A DNA stretch of 64,000 nucleotides from PALSA-612 sp963704335 (GTDB taxonomy: Bacteria > Actinomycetota > Thermoleophilia > Gaiellales > Gaiellaceae), in NCBI GenBank assembly GCA_963704335.1, contig OY969889.1, forward strand, positions 1-64,000. The letters run 5' to 3'. Below the pieces are notes generated by a model, which was not told the DNA's origin, did not search any database, and saw nothing but the letters and a program-made list of their open reading frames with translations. This document shows, in pieces, positions 18,948 to 26,466 of this stretch (its first letter is position 1; every line of letters begins with the position of its first letter). A program made the translations under genes and the position numbers.

Positions 18948-18962
18948 ACTTACACTGTACGT
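18910..18962 (+). promoter_or_regulatory. Promoter with paired TetR-type operator-like repeats
   Basis: TTGACA (18910-18915) and TAGGCT (18933-18938) form a sigma70-like promoter with 17-bp spacing, reading toward the reductase at 18981. Two 15-bp copies, ACTTACGGTGTACGT (18917-18931) and ACTTACACTGTACGT (18948-18962), differ at two bases; the second is nearly palindromic around TACA-C-TGTA. One copy lies in the promoter spacer and one downstream of the likely start site, an arrangement expected for repression. The first copy lies inside the TetR reading frame. Confidence 0.65.
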
Positions 18963-18980
18963 TAGCAGGGAGGTAGACTG

Positions 18981-19949
18981 ATGAAAGCAGCTTTCTACGA
19001 GCAGTACGGGGCACCGGACGTCGTCGAGCTGCGCGAGGTCGACACGCCGGCGATCGAGGATCACCAGGTGCTCGTTCGCGTGCACGCGTCGTCCGTCAAC
19101 CCGGCCGAGTGGTACACGGTGAAGGGCCCGTGGTTCGTGAGGCTGTTCGGAACCGGGCTCCGCCGGCCCAAGGACCATCGCGTGGGCGCCGATCTCGCGG
19201 GTCGCATCGAAGCCGTCGGCAGCGATGTCACGGAGTTCCAGCCGGGTGACGAGGTCTTCGGCACTGGCGGCGCTGCGTGGGCCGAGTACGCAGCGGCCAG
19301 AGAGGTTCGGCTCGTGCCGAAGCCCCCCAACGTGTCGTTCGAGGAGGCGGCCGCCGTGCCCATTGCGGCTCTCACCGCCCTGCAGGCGCTCCGCGACCAT
19401 GGCCAGCTGGAGCCAGGGCAGAAGGTGCTGATCAACGGCGCCTCAGGAGGCGTGGGCACTTACGCGGTGCAGATAGCCAAGGCGCTCGGCGCGGACGTGA
19501 CGGCCGTCTGCTCGACGCGGAATGTCGAGCAGGCACGAGCCCTCGGCGCAGACCGGGTGATCGACTACTCGCAGGAGGACTTCACGGAGCTCGACATCCG
19601 TCACGACCTCCTGATCGACATCGCCGGCAGCAAGCCGTTCTCGAAGCTCCGGCGCGTGCTCACGCCGGAGGCAAGGGTCGTGATCGTCGGTGCGAAGTTT
19701 CCGGGCCGCGGGCTGGGCCCTCTGGGTCACATGGCCAGGACGCGCCTCTCGGCCCTGGGCAAGAGCCAGAAGGTGAAGTTCTTCATCGCGAAGATCACGA
19801 AGGAAGACCTCGCGGTCATGCAGGAACTGCTCGACAGCGGCCAGGTCAAGTCGGTCGTCGACCGCACGTATCCGCTGAGCGACGTTCGCGAGGCGCTGGG
19901 CTACCTGGGCGAAGGGCACGCGCGCGGAAAAGTCGTCCTGACCATGTAG
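18981..19949 (+). CDS. Zinc-independent MDR family NAD(P)H oxidoreductase
   Basis: A 322-residue quinone-reductase-like MDR protein: MKAAFYEQYGAPDVVELREV, SVNPAEWYTVKGP, and the NADPH-binding loop INGASGGVGTYAVQIAKALG. No structural or catalytic Zn cysteines are visible. ATG 18981 has GGGAGGT at 18967-18973. It is divergent from the TetR gene and preceded by its operator-like repeats, so it is probably inducible. Confidence 0.9.
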   Translation: MKAAFYEQYGAPDVVELREVDTPAIEDHQVLVRVHASSVNPAEWYTVKGPWFVRLFGTGLRRPKDHRVGADLAGRIEAVGSDVTEFQPGDEVFGTGGAAWAEYAAAREVRLVPKPPNVSFEEAAAVPIAALTALQALRDHGQLEPGQKVLINGASGGVGTYAVQIAKALGADVTAVCSTRNVEQARALGADRVIDYSQEDFTELDIRHDLLIDIAGSKPFSKLRRVLTPEARVVIVGAKFPGRGLGPLGHMARTRLSALGKSQKVKFFIAKITKEDLAVMQELLDSGQVKSVVDRTYPLSDVREALGYLGEGHARGKVVLTM

Positions 19950-20002
19950 CGGATCCGTAATATCGGTGGCTCACTGCCAGCGACCCGAGAGGGGGCTCGA
20001 GA

Positions 20003-20473
20003 ATGGGCGTCAAGCCGATTCCGGAGGGCTATCAGACCCTCAGCGCCGTACTCGCCGTCGAGGATGCATCAGCGGCGATCGACTTCTACAAGAAGGCGTT
20101 CGGCGCCAAAGAGCGGATGCGCATGGACGCGCCGGGCGGGAAGATCGCCCACGCGGAGCTCGAGATCGGCGACTCGCTGATCATGCTCTCCGACCCGTTC
20201 CCGCAGTCGACCGTCAAGCCGCCGAACGAGGCCGGAACGTCGACGATGAGCATCTTCATGTACTCCGAGGACGTCGACGCGACGGTCGAGCAAGCGGTCA
20301 ACGCCGGGGCGACGGTGACCATGCCGGTCGAGGACATGTTCTGGGGCGACCGCTTCGGAACGGTGACCGACCCGTACGGCCACCAGTGGTCGATCGCGAC
20401 TCACACGCGGGACCTGACGCCTGAGGAGATCGAGGAGGGTGGCAAGGCGGTCATGGCGGAGATGATGTCCTGA
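20003..20473 (+). CDS. PhnB-like VOC family protein
   Basis: A 156-residue protein of the PhnB/glyoxalase-like group: YQTLSAVLAVEDASAAIDFY, KIAHAELEIGDSLIMLSD and FGTVTDPYGHQWSIATHTRD, with the characteristic C-terminal DPYGHxW. Members are often annotated as glyoxalase/bleomycin-resistance-like proteins; the substrate is unknown. An AGAGGGGG stretch upstream of ATG 20003 can act as ribosome binding site. Confidence 0.88.
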   Translation: MGVKPIPEGYQTLSAVLAVEDASAAIDFYKKAFGAKERMRMDAPGGKIAHAELEIGDSLIMLSDPFPQSTVKPPNEAGTSTMSIFMYSEDVDATVEQAVNAGATVTMPVEDMFWGDRFGTVTDPYGHQWSIATHTRDLTPEEIEEGGKAVMAEMMS

Positions 20474-20495
20474 CGGTCGGTGTAGTCTCATTCCT

Positions 20496-20615
20496 ATGAA
20501 AGGCGCAGACAAACAAAAGAAGCTCACGAAGAAGCCGGCTCAGAAGACGCTGAAGGAAAAGCGGGCGGAGAAGCGCGCGGCGAAGTCCGCGAAGGGCTCT
20601 TCGGCTTCGATCTAG
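20496..20615 (+). CDS. Small Lys/Arg-rich protein (39 residues)
   Basis: A 39-residue ORF beginning MKGADKQKKLTKKPAQK, almost entirely Lys, Arg, Ala and Glu, ending KGSSASI. It starts 22 bp after the VOC stop and ends overlapping the convergent DUF2237 gene by 4 bp. No hydrophobic segment is present. The composition suggests a nucleic-acid- or ribosome-associated small protein (inference). Confidence 0.55.
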   Translation: MKGADKQKKLTKKPAQKTLKEKRAEKRAAKSAKGSSASI

Positions 20616-20995
20616 GTCTTCTCGGCTTCGAGGGCGTTTGCAGTAAGCAGGTCGATCGGCACGACGTCGAGGGCTCGCGCGTGCGTCGCGCCAAGCACGA
20701 CCGTGGGTGCGCAGCCCGCGCGGTGCGCCTCGAGCCAGCGCTCGGCGCAGACGCACCAGCGATCTCCCGGCTGTAGCCCGGGAAACCCCCACTCCGGTCG
20801 CGGCGTCGAGAGATCGTTGCCTGCCCGGCGGCTGAACTCGAGGAACTCAGCCGTCGTCTCGCAGCACACGGTGTGGCTGCCCTCGTCCTCGGGCCCCGTG
20901 GCGCAGCAGCCGTCGCGGTAGAAGCCCGTCAGCGGCTCGACGGAGCATGCAAGCAGCACTCCGCCGACGACGTTCCTGTCCGGCTCGCGGCTCAT
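20612..20995 (-). CDS. DUF2237 family protein
   Basis: A 127-residue protein of the DUF2237 family. NVVGGVLLACSVEPLTGFYR, DGCCATGPEDEGSHTVCCET and GDRWCVCAERWLEAHRAGCA give the conserved cysteines and GxxW pattern. ATG 20995 was preferred over the longer GTG form, whose extra residues are low-complexity. The function is unknown. Confidence 0.85.
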   Translation of the reverse strand: MSREPDRNVVGGVLLACSVEPLTGFYRDGCCATGPEDEGSHTVCCETTAEFLEFSRRAGNDLSTPRPEWGFPGLQPGDRWCVCAERWLEAHRAGCAPTVVLGATHARALDVVPIDLLTANALEAEKT

Positions 20996-21050
20996 GGCCC
21001 AACTCTGCCACGTCCGCAACGCCCCTCGCTCGTCACGTTGCAATTCCGTT

Positions 21051-21067
21051 CTGGTGCCAGGCACCAG
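21051..21067. repeat. Perfect 17-bp palindrome (REP-like)
   Basis: CTGGTGCCAGGCACCAG: two 8-bp arms around one base, in the 120-bp gap before the sulfotransferase stop. It resembles extragenic palindromes (GGTGCC...GGCACC) that occur in many copies in some genomes; the same base design appears at 41310-41474. It could also be a weak terminator for the sulfotransferase gene. Confidence 0.5.
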
Positions 21068-21115
21068 TTACGTGTCTGTGCCAAGTGTGTGCCGATTCTG
21101 CGGCGGAGGCGGCCG

Positions 21116-21910
21116 CTAGTCGCGGTAGCCGAGCGCCGCGAGGAGGTCTCCGGCTTCCGCATCGACGTCTGCGAGCTGCTCCGGCGTCAGGTCGCGCTGC
21201 CAGCGGCCGACCGAGGACGCGTGGGCGTCGCCGAGCGCAGTGGCCATTGCTTCGGCTGGGACGCCGAGCGCGCCTGCGAGCTTCTCGGTGGCGGCGGCCG
21301 TGTCGGTGACGAGGCGCTCGTAGCGCACCTCGGTGACGGGAACACCGCTTTCGCGCACGGCGGAGACGTAGCTCCGCCACGCCCACGCGCAGCGGCGCGC
21401 CTCGCTCGCCTGCCGGAACTCCTCCTCCCGCGCCGGCTGCACCCAGAAGCGCGGGTGGATGCCGAAGGCAGCGCCCGCGTCGTCGGCGTCTCGCCGCTCG
21501 GGGCTCAGCCAGCCCCGCTCGAGTAGCGAACAGACGACGTCGCGCCCGTCACGCAACGCGTGGACGAGCGTCGCACGCGGGAACGCCTCCGCCACCGCCG
21601 GCAGCACGAACGCAGTCTCGGGGGTCTGCTCGACAGCGCGGCGGCTGCCGACGAGGCCCAGGCGACGGACACGGTCGAGGATCGTTCGGATCTCTCGTGC
21701 CGAGACGTCCGGAATCGCAGCCTTGAGCGGGTTCACCTCACCGAGGTCGGCAAAGCCGGGGAGCGAGCCGATCGCGCCGGCGAGAAATGTCGTGCCCGAC
21801 CGTGGGCTGCCGAAGACGAAGACGAGCCGGTCGTCGAGACGTCCCAGCGAGGGGCGCCCGGACAGGGCTGAACGCTTGACGGCGCGCAGGTAGAGCGGGA
21901 GCGAGCTCAC
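21116..21910 (-). CDS. Sulfotransferase family protein
   Basis: A 264-residue PAPS-dependent sulfotransferase-like protein. LVFVFGSPRSGTTFLAGAIG is the 5'-phosphosulfate-binding loop and ALRDGRDVVCSLLERGW is the 3'-phosphate-binding region. The acceptor is unknown. It is divergent from the YdcF gene (24 bp between starts), so a shared regulatory strip is likely. Confidence 0.85.
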   Translation of the reverse strand: MSSLPLYLRAVKRSALSGRPSLGRLDDRLVFVFGSPRSGTTFLAGAIGSLPGFADLGEVNPLKAAIPDVSAREIRTILDRVRRLGLVGSRRAVEQTPETAFVLPAVAEAFPRATLVHALRDGRDVVCSLLERGWLSPERRDADDAGAAFGIHPRFWVQPAREEEFRQASEARRCAWAWRSYVSAVRESGVPVTEVRYERLVTDTAAATEKLAGALGVPAEAMATALGDAHASSVGRWQRDLTPEQLADVDAEAGDLLAALGYRD

Positions 21911-21934
21911 GCCGCGACTCTACGATGCGCGCCA

Positions 21935-22471
21935 ATGCGCTGGAGGCGGATCATCGTCGGACTCGCCGGCGTCCTGCTCGTGGCCTGGATCGTCGCCACG
22001 GTGCGGCTCGTCTTCGTCCCCACCGAGGACGACGTGGGCAAGGCGGACGCAGTGGTGGTTCTCGCCGGCTCGAAACACGAGCGCCTCGACCGCGGTCTCG
22101 AGCTCGTGCGCGACGGGGTCGCGCCGGTGCTGGTCATCTCCGATGGCTTCGATCCGCGTCAACCAAGGGCCAACCGGCTGTGCCAGGAAGGCGGCGAGCG
22201 CTTCACCGTTGTCTGCTTCACGCCCGATCCGGACTCGACGCGCGGCGAAGCGCGAAATACAGCCGAGCTCGCGCGCGAACGTGGCTGGCAGCGCGTGCTG
22301 CTCGTGACCTCGCGCTTCCACGTGACGCGCGCGCGCATGCTCTTCGACCGCTGCCTCGACGCCGATGTGGACGCCGTGGGCGTCGACTACCCGTCGACGA
22401 GCGTGCCAGCGGCAGTCGCCGGCGAATGGGTGAAGCTCGGTCTGTCCTCGACCGTGACTCGGGGTTGCTAG
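21935..22471 (+). CDS. YdcF/DUF218 family membrane-anchored protein
   Basis: A 178-residue protein: an N-terminal membrane anchor (IIVGLAGVLLVAWIVATVRL) then a DUF218 domain with ADAVVVLAGSKHERLDRGLE and VLLVTSRFHVTRARMLFDR. DUF218 proteins (YdcF, SanA) are implicated in envelope metabolism. It stops 4 bp before the convergent gene stop. Confidence 0.85.
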   Translation: MRWRRIIVGLAGVLLVAWIVATVRLVFVPTEDDVGKADAVVVLAGSKHERLDRGLELVRDGVAPVLVISDGFDPRQPRANRLCQEGGERFTVVCFTPDPDSTRGEARNTAELARERGWQRVLLVTSRFHVTRARMLFDRCLDADVDAVGVDYPSTSVPAAVAGEWVKLGLSSTVTRGC

Positions 22472-22475
22472 AAGC

Positions 22476-22766
22476 TCAGTCGCCCCAGTCGAAGTCGCGG
22501 GTGCGGCCCCAGAGAGAGTCCTCTTCCTCGATGCGCTCCTCGCCGGGCCACGGCTGGATGTGCGCGACAACGGCCGGCTCCTCGCCGTCCATCGTCTCTT
22601 CGATGCGGGCCTGCTCCTCGGTCTTGAAAAGTGGGTGGTTCTCGAACGGGTCGCCGTTCCGATAGCGGTCGATCGGGAGGGCTGGCTCGATTGCCGAGTT
22701 GCGGCGCTTCAGCTCGACGTGGTCTTCGATCACTTGTGAGAAAAACGACGCAGTCTCGACGGGCAT
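22476..22766 (-). CDS. Hypothetical acidic protein
   Basis: A 96-residue acidic protein beginning MPVETASFFSQVIEDHVELK and ending in a DSLWGRTRDFDWGD patch. There is no membrane segment or known motif. ATG 22766 is supported by GGAGGT a few bases upstream. No family is recognised. Confidence 0.6.
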   Translation of the reverse strand: MPVETASFFSQVIEDHVELKRRNSAIEPALPIDRYRNGDPFENHPLFKTEEQARIEETMDGEEPAVVAHIQPWPGEERIEEEDSLWGRTRDFDWGD

Positions 22767-22865
22767 ACCTACCTCCGAGTCGGGGTCAGAACGCGGGCGA
22801 TTGTAACGGATTTGTGATGACGACGCGGATTCCTTCATCGAGCCGTTTCTGCGAAGATGCAGCCC

Positions 22866-23030
22866 ATGCCGCCGAAGAGCACGATCGGGTTGGCGTTCGC
22901 AGCGTACAAGCTGTGGCGGAGGCTCCCGCCCGCCCAGAGGGCGGCTGTGTTCCAGCAGGCGCGCAAGCACGGGCCAAAGGCGGCGGCGGCCGCAGGCGCC
23001 GTGATCAAGGCCCGCAAGCGCTCTAGCTGA
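22866..23030 (+). CDS. Small basic protein (54 residues)
   Basis: A 54-residue ORF, MPPKSTIGLAFAAYKLWRRL, ending in a Lys/Ala-rich tail. The N-terminal half is amphipathic and the rest basic. It overlaps the convergent sucA stop by 8 bp. ATG 22857 is an alternative start. The ribosome binding site is weak, so expression is plausible but unproven. Confidence 0.4.
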   Translation: MPPKSTIGLAFAAYKLWRRLPPAQRAAVFQQARKHGPKAAAAAGAVIKARKRSS

Positions 23031-25840
23031 CCCCGAGCGCCTCGCGCACGATCCGCTCCTGCTCGGCGAGGTGCGCCGTCGGGTAGCCCTCGCTCGGGCT
23101 CGCGCGCCAGCCCCGGCCGACGTAGCGCAGCGGCACGCCGTGTGGCAGCGCGTCCTCGAGCCGGTGGCGAATCGAGCGGTAGGCGCCCATGTTGAGCGGC
23201 TCCTCCTGCGCCCAGACGATCTCCTCCGCCGCGGGGTACCTGCCGAGCAGCTCGGCGACGGCGCGCGCGGGGAAGGGATAGAGCTGCTCGATGCGGACGA
23301 CGGCGACGTTGTCTCGCTCGGCGCGGGCGGCGTGGCCGGCGAGGTCGTAGTAGATCTTCCCCGAGCAGACCACGATCGTGCGCGTGCGGGCGTGGTCGGC
23401 GGCGGGGTCGTCGAGCACGGGCTGGAAGGCGCCGGTCGAGAGCTCGTCGAGCGTCGCCGCGGACTCGGCGAGCCGCAGCAGTCCCTTCGGGGTCATCGTG
23501 ATCAGCGGCCGCGGCCTTGCGTCGAGCGCCTGGCGCCGCAGAAGGTGGAAGTACTGCGCGGCCGTCGACGGGTTGGCCACGCGGACGTTCTCCTGCGCCG
23601 CCGACTGGAGAAAGCGCTCGAGGCGCGCGCTCGAGTGCTCGGGGCCGTTGCCCTCGTAGCCGTGCGGCAGCAGCAGCGTCAGCCGCGACGTCTGGCGCCA
23701 TTTGGAGAGGCCGGAGACGAGGAACTGGTCGATGATGATCTGTGCGCCGTTCACGAAGTCGCCGAACTGCGCCTCCCAGAGCACGAGCGTCTCCGGCGCC
23801 GCCACCGAGTAGCCGTAGTCGAAGCCGAGGGCGCCGTACTCGGAGAGCGGCGAGTTGTGGAGCTCGATCGAGGCCTCGGCGTCGGCGAGGTGCTGGATCG
23901 GCGCGTAGCGCTCGCCGGTCGTCGCATCGTGGAGGACCAGGTGACGGTGCGAGAACGTGCCGCGCTCGGTGTCCTGGCCCGTCAGCCGCACGGGGATGCC
24001 CTCGACGAGGAGCGAGCCGAGCGCGAGCGCCTCCGCGTGGCCCCAGTCGATACCACCCTGCTGCAACGCGTCCGGGCGCCGCTCCAGCTGGCGCACGAGC
24101 TTGGGGTGGATCGTGAAGCGGTCGGGGACGGCCACGAGCTCGCGGTCCAGGCTCGCGCAGCCGGTCGGCGGCGACGGCCGTGACGACGTCGGTCGAGCCT
24201 GCCGGCGGAGTGCGCGGCTCTTCCTTGTGGGGCTCGGCGATGGCCTCGCGCAGCCGGTCGTGAGCGGCCTTCATCGCCTCGTGTGTCTCGGTCACCATGC
24301 GCTGGGCGTCCTCGGCGGTCACGACTCCTTCGGCCACGAGCCGCTCGGCGAGCTGTGCCCTGACGGTCGGGTGATGCGCAATCGCCTGCGCCATCAGCGG
24401 CTGCGTGTACGCCGGCTCGTCCTGCTCGTTGTGGCCGAAGCGGCGGTAGCCGACGAGGTCGACGACGACGTCGTGGCCGAAGCGCTCCCTGAAGGCAAGT
24501 GCGAGACGCACGGCCGAGATGGCGGCCTCCGGGTCGTCGGCGTTCACGTGGACGATCGGCGCATCGAACCCCTTGGCGAGGTCGCTCGAGTAGCGGGTGG
24601 AGCGGCCTTCGTTGGGGTCGGTCGTGAAGCCGACCTGGTTGTTGGTGATCAGATGCAGCGTGCCGCCGGTCGAGTAGCCGGGAAGCCCCTCGAGGTTGAA
24701 CGTTTCCGCGACGACGCCCTGCCCCGCAAACGAGGCGTCACCGTGGATCAGGACCGGAAGCGAGACTGACGGACTGTGGCGGCCGGTGGCGGCCGAGCGG
24801 TCTGTCTGCTTCGCGCGCGTCCAACCCTCCACCACCGGGTCGACGGCCTCCAGGTGGCTCGGGTTGGAAACGAGCGTGATCGCGACCTGGCCCGCCTCGG
24901 CATCGCGGATGCCATCCGCGCCGAGGTGGTACTTCACGTCACCTGTTCCGCCCTCGGGACTGCCGACGACCGCATCCGCCACGCGCTCTCCCTCGAACTC
25001 GCGGAGGATCGCCTCATAGGGCTGACCGAGCGTGTGGGCGAGCACGCTGAGGCGACCGCGGTGCGCCATGCCCATGACGATGCCGTGCGCGCCCTGGCGC
25101 GCAGCGAGCTCGATCGTCTCGTCGAGCATCGGCACGAGCGCATCCAGACCCTCGATGGAGAACTGCTTCTGGCCGAGGAACGACCGACGAAGGTACTCCT
25201 CGAACGCCTCGACGGTCGACAGCCGCTCGAGCAGCCACCGCTTCTCCTCCGTAGCGAACGGCTGACGGAACTGGCCCGACTCGATCGCCCAGCGCAGCCA
25301 TCGCCGCTCCTCATGGTCGGAGATGTGCTCGATCTCGTACGCGATCGTCCCGCAGTACGTCTCCTCGAGCAGGGGCAGCGCCTCGGCGAGCGTCTCCGCG
25401 GGGACGTGCAGGCCGAGCAGCTCGGCTGGGATCTGGCGCTGGAGCTCGGGCGGCAGGTGCGTCGCAACGCGATCGGGGTCGAGCTCCGGGTCTCCGATCG
25501 GCTCCGAGCCGAGCGGGTCGAGGCATGCTGCGAGTACGCCATGCGTGCGGTAGGCGTCGACGAGCGACATCGCCGCCGCCACTGCGGCCAGCAAGTCCGG
25601 CGTGGGCGCGGCGGCAGGTGGTGCCTTGACGGGTGCCGGCTCCGGCGGCGACGGAGCCGAGGCAGGCGGCGGAGGAGCCTCGGCCGGGACGGCGGGAGCG
25701 GTCTGCGGCGGAGCGAGCTGAGCGGCGACGCGCTCGGCCAGCACCTCCCGCCACTCCTCCGGAACCGCCTCGGGATTCTCGAGGTAGTCGTGGAGCAGCG
25801 AGGTCGCGTAGCCGGCGTTGAGGCCGTCGACATCAGTCAT
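23023..25840 (-). CDS. sucA: 2-oxoglutarate dehydrogenase E1 component, frame-disrupted
   Basis: About 937 residues, the SucA size rather than the E2-fused actinobacterial Kgd. An N-terminal DYLENPEAVPEEWREVLAER segment is followed by a Pro/Ala-rich linker (~43-80), then GMAHRGRLSVLAHTLGQ, the ThDP/Mg site HGDASFAGQGVVAET, ITNNQVGFTT and C-terminal HGYEGNGPEHSSARLERFLQ. It decarboxylates 2-oxoglutarate in the TCA cycle with thiamine diphosphate. The frame breaks at about 24151; one C fewer reads ADRLRELDRELVAVPDRF, matching the family, so the break is probably an error. E2 and E3 are not in this window. Confidence 0.88.
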
Positions 25841-25868
25841 GGCCCGAGGTTACCGGCCGAACGGACCG

Positions 25869-26141
25869 CTACCAGAGAGGTTTCTCGGTGATGACGGCAA
25901 TCGCCATGCCGGCGACAAAGCACACACCCGCGACGGTGAGCGCGATCCCGGCGAGCTTCTCGTGACGCGAGCTCATGATCAGGCTGATGAGGCTGAGCAG
26001 AAACGCGGCCACCGATACGGTCAGCGGGTGATACGCGAGCGCGAGCAGGCTGAAGAAGAGCGCCATCGCCGCGAACAGCCCGGCGAGAGGATCAGCCCAC
26101 GGACGGACCGGTTGCGCGTCGTGCGACTCCGCCTGGCTCAC
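25869..26141 (-). CDS. Small membrane protein
   Basis: A 90-residue protein with three predicted membrane segments (LAGLFAAMALFFSLLALAYH, VSVAAFLLSLISLIM, GIALTVAGVCFVAGMAIAVI). It overlaps the upstream membrane protein's stop by 4 nt and is 28 bp from sucA, so it may share its transcript. No family is recognised. Confidence 0.7.
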   Translation of the reverse strand: MSQAESHDAQPVRPWADPLAGLFAAMALFFSLLALAYHPLTVSVAAFLLSLISLIMSSRHEKLAGIALTVAGVCFVAGMAIAVITEKPLW

Positions 26142-26434
26142 GGCCTGACTCTAGTCTGCGCGTACGCGGCACGCCGCGGCGACGTGCGCACCGGGCGACC
26201 ATGCGGGCCGCGGCTGCTCGGAGGACGCCACCGCCGCGACTGGCGTGCTCCTGGCCGCGGATCCGTCTCAGGCGGGCTGAGCACGACCGCCGGCTCGAGA
26301 CCGTCATACGGCCTCGGCTCGGCGCGAATCGCCCACCAGGCGACAGCGCACACATAGATCACGGGGATCTTGAGCACGGCGAGCAGGAAGATCGCCTCCC
26401 AGACCACCCCCGCAGGATAGCGCGCGTTCGCCAC
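26138..26434 (-). CDS. Small membrane protein with cytoplasmic tail
   Basis: A 98-residue protein: one membrane helix (VVWEAIFLLAVLKIPVIYVC region) followed by a Pro/Arg-rich tail. It is coupled to the next gene by ATGA. It starts 32 bp from the divergent MMPL gene. Confidence 0.6.
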   Translation of the reverse strand: MANARYPAGVVWEAIFLLAVLKIPVIYVCAVAWWAIRAEPRPYDGLEPAVVLSPPETDPRPGARQSRRWRPPSSRGPHGRPVRTSPRRAAYAQTRVRP

Positions 26435-26466
26435 CTTGCCTCAAACCCGATGGCTAGGGTGCGCGG

